Of a stretch of 6,789 nt of DNA, positions 1-6,441 are shown piece after piece (the first letter of the stretch is position 1; each line of letters starts with the position of its first letter). The stretch spans positions 1-6,789 of the forward strand of contig CANGRU010000091.1 in NCBI GenBank assembly GCA_947456315.1, given 5' to 3'. The translations under genes were made by a program, and so were the position numbers. The notes under the pieces are model-generated. The model made no database searches, was not told the DNA's origin, and worked only from the letters and a program-made list of their open reading frames with translations. Source of the stretch: Beijerinckiaceae bacterium (lineage in GTDB: Bacteria > Pseudomonadota > Alphaproteobacteria > Rhizobiales > Beijerinckiaceae).

Positions 1-928
1 AGACACGGCGCACATAAAGTTTGCCGCGACCTTTTCTGGCCGGCTCGAACAGGTCAAAGGGACGTGAGCCTGGAACAAACGCCAGCACACTATATTCTTG
101 GCGACCTTCTGCACGCCAATGAATGGTAAGTGCCGGCTCATCGAACTGGCCTGCGAGGCCGCGGTAGAAATCGGCATATTCGTCTGGCGTGATGTCGCTC
201 TTGGATCGTGTCCAGAGTGCCGATCCTTCGGCGGCGCGATGCGGTTCATCGCCCTCTTTTTCAATTACATCAACGGGAATGGCGATGGCGCTGGAATGTT
301 CGCTGATGATGCGCGCCAAGCGACCCGGCTTTGCATAGTCGCGTCCTGCTTCATTAAGATGAAGCGTGACGCGTGTGCCGTGTGCTGGGGCTTCATCCAG
401 TGAAAGCGGGCGTGTCAGGTAAGTGCCTTTGCCTTCCGATTCCCAGACATGGGCTTCTTGCGTGCCAGCTTTGCGGGTTTCCACGGTGACTTTGTCGGCA
501 ACCATAAAGGCGGAATAAAAGCCAATCCCGAACTGGCCGATCAGGTCGGTGCTTTTGGCTTTGTCTTCACCCTCGGCTTGCGCCAATTTGTCGAGAAACG
601 CGCGCGTGCCGGAGCTCGCAATTGTGCCCAGTGCCGAGACAAGATCGTCATGGCTCATGCCAATGCCATTGTCGGCGATGGTGATGCGGCCGGCCTCCTC
701 GTCAATCGAAATGCGGATGGCGAAGCCGCCCTCATCGGCAATCAGGCCCGGATGGGTCAGGGCCTCGTAGCGCAGCTTTTCACAGGCATCGGCAGCATTG
801 GAGATGAGTTCGCGGATAAAAATATCGCGGTCGGAATAGATCGAATGCACCATCAGGTGCAGCAGGCGGGCGACATCTGCCTGGAAAGCGTGAGGGGTGC
901 CCGTTGGTGCGCCGGAATTGTCGGTCAT
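1..928 (-). CDS. htpG: Chaperone protein HtpG (Hsp90), N-terminal half, cut by window edge
   Basis: Hsp90-family ATP-dependent chaperone, a cytosolic homodimer that remodels client proteins under stress. The 309 visible residues, translated from the reverse complement, hold the GHKL ATP-binding domain and the start of the middle domain. The helix containing ELISNAADA (39-47) supplies E40, the position of the catalytic glutamate, and N44, which coordinates Mg. DNGIGM (86-91) and GQFGIGFYSAF (131-141) are the nucleotide-binding and lid motifs. From about residue 238 (LWTRSKSDIT) the middle domain begins, and the window ends at KLYVRRV. Full-length HtpG is about 600-630 residues, so roughly half is missing by truncation of the window, not by mutation. 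The start is the first ATG before the conserved FQADVARLL segment; a purine-rich AAGAAGAG lies just upstream as a modest ribosome site. It is divergent from the DUF2794 gene and has a heat-shock-like promoter upstream. I see no lesion in the visible part. Confidence 0.97.
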   Translation of the reverse strand, partial: MTDNSGAPTGTPHAFQADVARLLHLMVHSIYSDRDIFIRELISNAADACEKLRYEALTHPGLIADEGGFAIRISIDEEAGRITIADNGIGMSHDDLVSALGTIASSGTRAFLDKLAQAEGEDKAKSTDLIGQFGIGFYSAFMVADKVTVETRKAGTQEAHVWESEGKGTYLTRPLSLDEAPAHGTRVTLHLNEAGRDYAKPGRLARIISEHSSAIAIPVDVIEKEGDEPHRAAEGSALWTRSKSDITPDEYADFYRGLAGQFDEPALTIHWRAEGRQEYSVLAFVPGSRPFDLFEPARKGRGKLYVRRV

Positions 929-974
929 GGTCTCTTCTTGGCTCTTGTCCATGCGAGTTGGAATGCAGGCCCTC

Positions 975-1003
975 ATATTGCGGTGGAGGGGGCGAGTTTC
1001 AAG
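975..1003 (-). promoter_or_regulatory. Candidate sigma-32 (RpoH) heat-shock promoter of htpG
   Basis: Reading the - strand upstream of htpG, CTTGAAA (1003-997) matches the -35 core of sigma-32 promoters exactly. After 13 bases comes CCGCAATAT (983-975), a partial match to the CCCCAT-type -10. The spacing is within the range known for E. coli sigma-32, but is less ideal against the rhizobial CTTG-N17/18-CYTATNT form. Transcription would begin near 967, giving a leader of about 40 bases before the htpG ATG. Regulation of htpG by RpoH is established in many proteobacteria; this particular site is inferred from pattern only. Confidence 0.5.
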
Positions 1004-1051
1004 GTCTTGTGCAGAAGAGCCGAAAGCGGGATCATTCGATTCGGAGGGTCT

Positions 1052-1456
1052 ATGGACGATCAGAATTTCCCACCAGCTGACAGGCCGCAAAGCAGTGGCG
1101 CGCATTTGCGGCTGATCACGCCTGCGTCCTCATCGCCGCCCACGCCGCCAGCGCCTCCCGTGGTCTCTTTCAATCGCCATGAATTGGGGGTGATCCTCAA
1201 CCTCTACGGGCGCAAAGTCGCGGCAGGCGAATGGCGTGATTATGCGATTGATTTTGATCGTCAGCGGGCGGTGTTTTCGATTTTCCGCCGCACGTCCGAA
1301 GTGCCGCTCTATCGCATCGAAAAAGATCCGCGATTGGCCCGCAAGCAGGGCGAATATGCCGTGGTTGCTGCGGGCGGGCTGGTGATGAAGCGAGGGTCTG
1401 ATCTGGCCCGCGTCATTGCCGTCCTTGATAAGACAATTCGCCTCATCGGCGGGTGA
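1052..1456 (+). CDS. DUF2794 family protein (function unknown)
   Basis: A 134-residue soluble protein that I recognise as DUF2794, a family of small proteins conserved in Alphaproteobacteria and without a known role. The first 37 residues are variable and low in complexity, with a serine/proline run at about 24-36. The conserved core runs from about 38 to the end. Its recognisable segments are FNRHELGVILNLYGR (40-54), VAAGEWRDYAIDF (56-68), RAVFSIFRRTSEVPLYRIEK (72-91) and a C-terminal GGLVMKRGSDL (108-118). No signal peptide, membrane helix or catalytic motif is visible. The ATG at 1052 is chosen because GGAGGG (1043-1048) lies just before it and because typical family members have a short variable N-terminus. 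The same reading frame stays open upstream to 449, but that part is antisense to htpG and is not family sequence. The gene is divergent from htpG and ends 21 bases before a strong terminator. Naming is confident; function is not known. Confidence 0.93.
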   Translation: MDDQNFPPADRPQSSGAHLRLITPASSSPPTPPAPPVVSFNRHELGVILNLYGRKVAAGEWRDYAIDFDRQRAVFSIFRRTSEVPLYRIEKDPRLARKQGEYAVVAAGGLVMKRGSDLARVIAVLDKTIRLIGG

Positions 1457-1477
1457 CCAGCTGGTCTCCAAAAACAA

Positions 1478-1503
1478 AAAGGCCCCGCATGTGCGGGGCC
1501 TTT
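1478..1503. terminator. Bidirectional Rho-independent terminator
   Basis: Perfect inverted repeat with arms AAAGGCCCCGCA (1478-1489) and TGCGGGGCCTTT (1492-1503) around two bases, TG; in RNA the loop probably opens to four bases. It sits almost midway between two convergent stop codons: 21 bases after the DUF2794 stop and 20 bases after the BI-1 stop. Read leftward, the stem is followed by a strong T-run (complement of AAAAACAAAAA, 1470-1480), so termination of the BI-1 transcript should be efficient. Read rightward, the tail TTTCGTTATTTT is weaker but still U-rich. It therefore serves both genes. Confidence 0.93.
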
Positions 1504-1523
1504 CGTTATTTTGTCTTCAGTTC

Positions 1524-2264
1524 TTAGTCGTCGCGCTGACCAAGCAGCGAGAGGATGAACTGGAACATATTGATGAAGTTCAGATAGAGCGTCAGAGCAC
1601 CCATGACTGATGCCTTGCCGACCATGTCGGTGCCGGCCACCAGATCATATTCTTCCTTCAGGCGCTGCGTGTCCCACGCCGTGAGGCCAGCAAAAATGCC
1701 GACACCCAAGAGCGAGATCACGAAGTTGAACGTGCCTGACTGGACGAAGATGTTGATCACGCTCGCGATCATCAGGCCAAAGAGACCCATGACCATGAAC
1801 GAGCCCATGGCAGACAGGCTGCGCTTCGTTGTGTAGCCATAGACGCTCAAGGCGCCGAAGGCTGCGGTCGTGGCAAACAAGGCCTGAACGATGCTTTCAA
1901 CCTTGAAGATGAAGCCGATCGAACCCATCGACAGACCCATCGTCGCCGAGAAGGCGAGGAATGTGCCCAGAAGAGCCGAATAGCTCATCCGCTCAAAGCG
2001 GAAGGACAGGAAGAAGACGAAGCCGATCGGCGCCAGCATCACCAGCCATTTCAGCGGTGACATATAGAGCGCCTGAACGACGGGGCTCGACTTGCCCATC
2101 ATGAAAATCGACATGGCGACAAGGGCAGTGACGCCCAGCGCCAAGGTCATCAGGTTGTAGATGCCAAGCATGTATGAGCGCAGGCCCTGGTCGTACTCGA
2201 CAGTGCCGGCCCGGGCTACGCCAGAGCCCCAAGGGAGCGAAGCGTTGCGGTCGAAGTCGGACAT
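1524..2264 (-). CDS. Bax inhibitor-1 / YccA-YetJ family (TMBIM) inner-membrane protein
   Basis: A 246-residue multi-spanning membrane protein of the BI-1 superfamily (UPF0005), the usual bacterial length. Family members studied elsewhere include a pH-sensitive calcium leak protein (YetJ) and FtsH-associated YccA; the role here is not established. After a hydrophilic N-terminus of about 30 residues (containing EYDQGLRSYM, typical of alphaproteobacterial members) there are about seven hydrophobic segments: near 31-56, 70-88, 94-113, 124-144, 151-174, 178-197 and 216-242. The signature GLTAWDTQRLKEEYD (193-207) is clear, with D198 at the first of the two conserved acidic positions. The second position, in LYLNFINMF (226-234), is asparagine (N229) where the calcium-leak type has aspartate. 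The start ATG has AGAGGA about six bases upstream on the - strand. It ends at the shared terminator. Its upstream neighbour ybbP reads the same way, 164 bases away, so a separate promoter is likely, though readthrough is possible. Confidence 0.94.
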   Translation of the reverse strand: MSDFDRNASLPWGSGVARAGTVEYDQGLRSYMLGIYNLMTLALGVTALVAMSIFMMGKSSPVVQALYMSPLKWLVMLAPIGFVFFLSFRFERMSYSALLGTFLAFSATMGLSMGSIGFIFKVESIVQALFATTAAFGALSVYGYTTKRSLSAMGSFMVMGLFGLMIASVINIFVQSGTFNFVISLLGVGIFAGLTAWDTQRLKEEYDLVAGTDMVGKASVMGALTLYLNFINMFQFILSLLGQRDD

Positions 2265-2311
2265 GGTTTCCTCTCAAGTCTAGCGCAGGTGGCTCCGCCG
2301 AACTCCGGTCA

Positions 2312-2381
2312 GACCCCTGCCTTGTGATAATATGGAATGGGTCTGTGTCGGTAACAAGGCCCATCAGGGTGGGCAGGGGTC
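2312..2381. repeat. Interrupted 14-bp inverted repeat between ybbP and the BI-1 gene
   Basis: The continuous arm GACCCCTGCCTTGT (2312-2325) is complementary to two blocks on the other side: ACAAGGC (2354-2360) and AGGGGTC (2375-2381). The two blocks are separated by a 14-base insert that itself contains a small CCC-ATCA-GGG hairpin (2360-2369). The result is 14 base pairs with one bulge and a 28-base loop. The outer pairing can alternatively be read as an uninterrupted 10-bp repeat, GACCCCTGCC (2312-2321) with GGCAGGGGTC (2372-2381). It lies in the 164-bp gap downstream of ybbP and upstream of the BI-1 gene. No T-run follows in either direction, so it is not a classical terminator. It could be a Rho-independent-like processing hairpin, a leader structure, an operator, or a remnant of a small repeat element. 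Confidence 0.7.
2327..2357 (-). promoter_or_regulatory. Possible sigma-70-type promoter for the BI-1 gene
   Basis: On the - strand TTGTTA (2357-2352) and TATTAT (2332-2327) are separated by 19 bases. The -10 matches five of six consensus positions and the -35 four of six, but the spacing is longer than the preferred 17. The start point would be near 2320, giving a leader of about 55 bases. Both elements lie inside the inverted repeat described at 2312-2381, the -35 overlapping one arm. This is a weak, pattern-only call; the gap could instead be crossed by readthrough from ybbA-ybbP. Confidence 0.25.
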
Positions 2382-2428
2382 AAATCTTGTCCCGGACGCC
2401 ATGCTTGCGCCCTTGAACTGATCACAAA

Positions 2429-5005
2429 TCAGAGAGTGCGCAGGTAGGACGCGGGTTTTTGTCCCAGAACCCGCCATGCGCCCAGCAAACCGAGCCCCAC
2501 AGTGACCAGCAAGGCCAGACCAATGGCCCCAAGGGCCGGCCCCCAAAGCCACAGGAAACTGTCGAGCTTCATGACCTTGATCAGGACGAACCAGGCCGCC
2601 AGCGATCCTGCCACAAGTCCAAACAGCGCCGTGGCCAAGCCCAAGAGGGCGTATTCAATGACAAAGGCTTTCAGCAAGCGTCGTCTGGTCGCGCCCAACG
2701 TCTTCAGCACTACCGCATCATAAATGCGTCCGCGCTGACCCGCCGCCAGAGCGCCGGACAGGACAAGGATCGATGCGATCAGGGCAATGCCGGAGGCTCC
2801 GCGCACGGCAAAGGCCAATTGGTCCATCGCACTCGAGATGGCATCCAGCGCGTCTTTCACCCGCAGACTTGTGACGGTTGGAAAACGTGTTGCGACATCT
2901 TTCAACAATAGAAGCTCACGGTCACTGGCATTGCCGTTTGGAAAAGCCGCCGTCGCCAAAAAGGAATGCGGCGCACCCGCAAATGTATTGGGCGAAAACA
3001 CGAATACGAAATTGATACCAAGCGAGCGCCAATTCACGCCGCGCAAATTGGCAATGCGCGCTGTGATGTTGCGCCCGCCGACATTGACTGTGACACTATC
3101 GCCGACTTTCAGATCAAGACCGCGCGCAACCTCCGCTTCCATCGAGACAAGCGGCGGGCCTTTGTAATCAACGGCCCACCAATCGCCGTCTTTGAGGACG
3201 GATCCATCTGGAAGTGTTTCTGAATAAGTGATGCCACGATCACCCTCCAGAACCCAAGCCGCACTTTCGGCGGCTTTTATTTCTGAGGCGAGGAGGCCAT
3301 TCACCCGTACCACACGACCACGCATCATCGGCACGCGTTCAATTTTTGCATCCGGTGCTTGTTCTGCGAGGAAGGATCCGAATTCAGCAACCTGCGAATT
3401 TTGAATATCCATGAAGAAGAAGCTTGGCGTGCGCCCGGGTAATCCGCGCGTCAATTGATCGCGCAGATTGCCATCAATCAGCGACAGCGCGACAAGCAAA
3501 GTCAGGCCAAGCCCGAGCGACAAAACAACTGCAGAGGTCAACGAGCCGGGTCGATGAATATTGGCAATCGCCAATCGCCACTCGGTTGATTTTGGTCGAG
3601 GTGCACGGCGAGCCAATGCGACAATGCCGGATGAGACAAGGCGCAGAATGATAAACGCAATCAGCGTCGCGCCGCCATAAATGGCAGCCAGTTTCTGATC
3701 GGTGGCCAATGCGGCAATCGTTCCCATCAGTGTCAGTGCGGCCAAAGCTGTAAAGACGAGATAGCGCAGGCGGGGCCTGCGTGTGTCGCTTTCAACTTGA
3801 TCACGAAACAGGCCCGACACAGGCACATCATGTGCGCGCCCGATAGGCACGAGCGAGAAAGCCAGTGCCGTCAGCAGGCCATAAAGAAATCCAGCGAGAA
3901 TTTGCAGCGGATAAATATCCGGCGAAAACGGAAAGGGGATGATCGAACCCAATGTATTGGCCAACACGAAGGGGAGCGATAGACCCACAGCAAGGCCAAT
4001 CATGATTCCGATCAGGGCAACCATGACAACTTGCACCAGAGCAACCTGAAACACATAGGAGCCTGTGGCGCCGAGAGATTTGAGCGTTGCCAGATCGGGC
4101 TTTTTCCGCTCGATAAAGGCATGCACTGCGCTGGCGACACCAACACCGCCGACAATCAAAGCGGTGAGGCCGACCAATGTCAGGAATTGCGTGAATCGAT
4201 CGAGATTCTTTTCAAATTGCGGCGAGACATTGGAGCGTCCGCGTATTTGCCAACCTGCTTCCGGAAAGGTTTTCTCTGCCGCGGCTACAAATTGATCAAC
4301 AGCTGTATCTTCCACCGGACTATCGGGACGCGGCGATGTCAGCAGCACACGATTGATCCAGCGCACCAATGATCCCGGCTGTATCAGGCCGCTGGCCTGC
4401 AAGGCGTCTTGGGAAAAGATGACGCGTGGACCAAAACCGATGCCACCTGCAAGCTTGTCGGGCTCTGAACGCAACAGCGCGCGCAGCGTGAAGGCTTGTT
4501 CGCCGATGAGCAGGCGGTCACCCAGTTTGATATCAAGTGTTGCTGCCAATGCCGGGTCGGCAATCAGGCCAAAAGTGTCGCCGCGTTTGGCGAGCGCATC
4601 ATCCGTGGTCATCGCTGGTTCAATCACCAGCGTTCCGATGGATGGATAGGTTTTGTCGATAGCCTTGGCTTCAACGAGTGACGAGCGGCCATCCTCGCGC
4701 CGTGCCATGGCGCGCAGGTTTCCTGTTGTCGAGACGCGACCAGCGCGCTCCAGAAAGGCGCGCTCATCAGGCGACAATTGTCGATGGATCAGTGAGAAAG
4801 AGACATCACCGCCAAGGATGGTGCGGCTTTCGCGCGCCAACCCGTCTGACAGGCCATCAGAGACAGACCCAACACCGGTGATGGCAGCAACACCCAGCGC
4901 AATGCAGGCAAGAAAAATGCGAAAGCCTTGCAAGCCGCCTCGCAGATCACGCCAAGCCAGTCGCAATAACAAGGGCATGCGGCTCGCAGCACCAAGAGCC
5001 GTCAT
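2429..5005 (-). CDS. ybbP: YbbP-type ABC transporter permease (FtsX/MacB superfamily)
   Basis: An 858-residue inner-membrane permease, slightly longer than E. coli YbbP (about 800). It belongs to the FtsX/MacB-like class, which couples ATP hydrolysis to mechanical work in the periplasm and is not a classic import channel. About ten hydrophobic helices are visible, near 29-49, 272-296, 317-346, 363-388, 415-434, 438-464, 489-511, 730-756, 778-807 and 820-846. Two large periplasmic domains lie at about 50-270 and 512-729. The protein is an internal duplication: each FtsX module carries the same cytoplasmic coupling segment, LATLKSLGATGSYVF (305-319) and VVLKTLGATRRRLLKAF (765-781), which should contact the ATPase. 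The start ATG overlaps the ybbA stop as ATGA (5002-5005), giving translational coupling; M10 is a less likely alternative. The stop is followed by only a weak 5-bp hairpin (2418-2432) and then the large inverted repeat. The substrate is not evident from sequence; the adjacent tesA suggests a lipophilic one. Confidence 0.95.
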   Translation of the reverse strand: MTALGAASRMPLLLRLAWRDLRGGLQGFRIFLACIALGVAAITGVGSVSDGLSDGLARESRTILGGDVSFSLIHRQLSPDERAFLERAGRVSTTGNLRAMARREDGRSSLVEAKAIDKTYPSIGTLVIEPAMTTDDALAKRGDTFGLIADPALAATLDIKLGDRLLIGEQAFTLRALLRSEPDKLAGGIGFGPRVIFSQDALQASGLIQPGSLVRWINRVLLTSPRPDSPVEDTAVDQFVAAAEKTFPEAGWQIRGRSNVSPQFEKNLDRFTQFLTLVGLTALIVGGVGVASAVHAFIERKKPDLATLKSLGATGSYVFQVALVQVVMVALIGIMIGLAVGLSLPFVLANTLGSIIPFPFSPDIYPLQILAGFLYGLLTALAFSLVPIGRAHDVPVSGLFRDQVESDTRRPRLRYLVFTALAALTLMGTIAALATDQKLAAIYGGATLIAFIILRLVSSGIVALARRAPRPKSTEWRLAIANIHRPGSLTSAVVLSLGLGLTLLVALSLIDGNLRDQLTRGLPGRTPSFFFMDIQNSQVAEFGSFLAEQAPDAKIERVPMMRGRVVRVNGLLASEIKAAESAAWVLEGDRGITYSETLPDGSVLKDGDWWAVDYKGPPLVSMEAEVARGLDLKVGDSVTVNVGGRNITARIANLRGVNWRSLGINFVFVFSPNTFAGAPHSFLATAAFPNGNASDRELLLLKDVATRFPTVTSLRVKDALDAISSAMDQLAFAVRGASGIALIASILVLSGALAAGQRGRIYDAVVLKTLGATRRRLLKAFVIEYALLGLATALFGLVAGSLAAWFVLIKVMKLDSFLWLWGPALGAIGLALLVTVGLGLLGAWRVLGQKPASYLRTL

Positions 5006-5697
5006 TGGGCAGGCTCCAGTGCACGCGGGTTTTCAATCACACCAGAGCGCAGCCGCACCTGACGATCACAAAGTGCCGCAAGACCGGCATCATGCGTGAC
5101 CAGCACCAAAGTGGAGCCGCGTTCGCGCTTCAGTTTGAACATCAGATCAATGATGCTTTGGCCCGTGCTCTCATCAAGATTTCCGGTCGGCTCATCGGCC
5201 ACCAGAATGGCGGGATCTGTTGCCACTGCACGCGCCAGCGCGACACGCTGCTGTTCGCCGCCCGAGAGCTGCGCGGGATAATGATCGCAGCGATCAGCCA
5301 GTCCCACCAGTTTGAGTTCGGCCCGTGCGCGGCCAAAAGGATCGGCGGCACCAGACAATTCCAGCGGGATGGCGACATTTTCCAAAGCCGTCATGGTCGG
5401 GATGAGGTGAAATGACTGGAAGACAATGCCGATGCGCGCCCCGCGAAAACGCGCCAAGGCATCTTCGTCCAGCGGTGCCAGATCCTGTCCATCCACAAGC
5501 ACGGAGCCCGAATCAGGCCGCTCAAGTCCGGCCATGGTCATCAGTAGGGTCGACTTGCCGGAGCCCGAGGGACCAACAAGGCCGACGGCCTCGCCCTTGC
5601 CAATATCGAGTGAAATACCTTTCAGGATGTGGACACGGGCGGCCCCGCGCCCCAGACTTAGATGAACATCCCTTAAGGCAATGGCGGGTACCGGCAT
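5002..5697 (-). CDS. ybbA: YbbA-type ABC transporter ATP-binding protein
   Basis: A 231-residue cytosolic ATPase of the MacB/LolD/FtsE group, partner of the YbbP permease encoded immediately downstream. All the motifs of an active ABC ATPase are present: Walker A GPSGSGKS (42-49), Q-loop glutamine Q94 in VFQSFHLIP, signature LSGGEQQ (144-150), Walker B ILVADEP (164-170) with catalytic E169, D-loop NLD (173-175) and switch histidine H202 in VTHD. The chosen ATG (5697-5695) is preceded on the - strand by AGAAGG nine bases upstream. The stop overlaps the ybbP start by four bases. LolD and MacB share this fold, so the assignment to YbbA rests mainly on the 858-residue double-FtsX partner and on the divergent tesA. 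LolD would instead sit beside lolC/E-type permeases of about 400 residues, so I consider that alternative unlikely. Confidence 0.95.
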   Translation of the reverse strand: MPVPAIALRDVHLSLGRGAARVHILKGISLDIGKGEAVGLVGPSGSGKSTLLMTMAGLERPDSGSVLVDGQDLAPLDEDALARFRGARIGIVFQSFHLIPTMTALENVAIPLELSGAADPFGRARAELKLVGLADRCDHYPAQLSGGEQQRVALARAVATDPAILVADEPTGNLDESTGQSIIDLMFKLKRERGSTLVLVTHDAGLAALCDRQVRLRSGVIENPRALEPAQ

Positions 5698-5750
5698 TCC
5701 AATGAACCTTCTGACCTGTCGACTTCAGCGCCTGCGCGCCCGTGTCCTCC

Positions 5751-5779
5751 AATATGGGGGCTTATGGGCGATAAGTCAG
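5751..5779 (-). promoter_or_regulatory. Possible promoter of ybbA-ybbP in the 88-bp divergent gap
   Basis: On the - strand CTGACT (5779-5774) and CATATT (5756-5751) are separated by exactly 17 bases. Each matches four of six positions of the sigma-70 consensus. Transcription would start near 5744, about 46 bases before the ybbA ATG. The site ends just before the tesA ATG at 5786 on the other strand, so polymerases for the two directions would compete in this gap (5698-5785). I see no convincing matching promoter for tesA. Pattern-only call. Confidence 0.35.
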
Positions 5780-5785
5780 TTCCCC

Positions 5786-6415
5786 ATGATCACAAAGCGC
5801 CTGCGGCTTCTTTTCGCGGTTCTCACCCTCTTTGCTGTTGTCACACCTGTGGCCGCCGGCTCGCCGATCCAGATGGTTGTTTTGGGCGATAGCCTCTCGG
5901 CGGGCTATCTGCTGCCCCAAGAGGCGGCTTTTCCCGCTGTGCTGGAGCGCGCCTTGCGGGCGCAGGGGCTTTCGGTCGATGTCGCCAATGCAGGCGTCTC
6001 GGGCGACACGTCACGCGGCGGGTTGGAGCGCCTCGACTGGGCTGTGCCCGATGGCACGCAAGCCGTTCTGCTGGAGCTTGGCGCCAATGACATGTTGCGC
6101 GGCATTGATCCGGCGCGCACGCGCGAAGCGCTGGATACGATCATCTCACGCCTGAAAGCACGCGGCGTGCGTGTTCTCTTGGCCGGTATGCTGGCCACGC
6201 CTTCGCTCGGCAAGGATTATGGTGATCGCTTCAATGCCATTTATCCCGAACTCGCCAAGACGCATGATATTCCGCTCTATCCATTTTTCTTGGCCGGCGT
6301 GACAGGTGATCGCACGCTCCATCTGGACGATGGCATGCATCCCAATCGCAAAGGCGTGGAGACCATCGTGCAAGCCATTTTACCGACAGTGAAAAGTTTC
6401 CTGTCCGGTTTGTGA
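5786..6415 (+). CDS. tesA: Secreted TesA-like SGNH/GDSL arylesterase (acyl-CoA thioesterase I / lysophospholipase family)
   Basis: A 209-residue periplasmic hydrolase. Family members cleave esters, thioesters and lysophospholipids; the natural substrate here is not known. An N-terminal signal peptide is plain: basic MITKRLR, a hydrophobic core, then PVAA with probable cleavage after A24. All SGNH blocks are intact: GDSLS (34-38, nucleophile S36), VSGDTS (71-76, oxyanion G73), LGANDM (98-103, oxyanion N101) and DDGMHPN (181-187, catalytic D182 and H185). The mature size of about 185 residues is typical of E. coli TesA. The frame is open back to an ATG at 5681, but that start would overlap ybbA on the opposite strand and bury the signal peptide 35 residues inside. 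I therefore place the start at 5786, even though no good ribosome site precedes it. It is divergent from ybbA-ybbP, as in E. coli, and followed 26 bases later by thpR, probably in one transcript. Confidence 0.94.
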   Translation: MITKRLRLLFAVLTLFAVVTPVAAGSPIQMVVLGDSLSAGYLLPQEAAFPAVLERALRAQGLSVDVANAGVSGDTSRGGLERLDWAVPDGTQAVLLELGANDMLRGIDPARTREALDTIISRLKARGVRVLLAGMLATPSLGKDYGDRFNAIYPELAKTHDIPLYPFFLAGVTGDRTLHLDDGMHPNRKGVETIVQAILPTVKSFLSGL

Positions 6416-6441
6416 CCAAGTGAAGTCGCTTAGGAGTCGAT

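Noticed and set aside
305..858. Internal repeat of the FtsX module in the permease, considered as a gene fusion
   Set aside because: Two FtsX modules joined in one chain of about 800-860 residues is the normal architecture of YbbP proteins, not an unusual fusion. The positions given are residue numbers in ybbP.
449..1051. Upstream part of a 335-codon open frame on the + strand that continues into DUF2794
   Set aside because: It is antisense to htpG, whose reading frame carries unmistakable Hsp90 motifs, and it is not family sequence. The real DUF2794 start at 1052 has its own ribosome site.
1993..2364. 123-codon open frame on the - strand overlapping the 5' end of the BI-1 gene
   Set aside because: An alternate frame of the BI-1 gene; the BI-1 frame has membrane helices and family signatures, while this frame shows neither a motif nor a ribosome site.
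2418..2432. Small hairpin CTGAT-CACAA-ATCAG at the ybbP stop codon, considered as a terminator
   Set aside because: Only five base pairs, low GC, overlapping the stop codon and without a following T-run; too weak to call.
2459..2911. 150-codon open frame on the + strand
   Set aside because: Antisense shadow of the C-terminal FtsX module of ybbP; its composition is unlike a protein (rich in Q, R and H) and no motif is visible.
4653..5099. 148-codon open frame on the + strand across the ybbA/ybbP junction
   Set aside because: Antisense to two well-identified genes; rich in R, S and P as expected from a shadow frame in GC-rich DNA.
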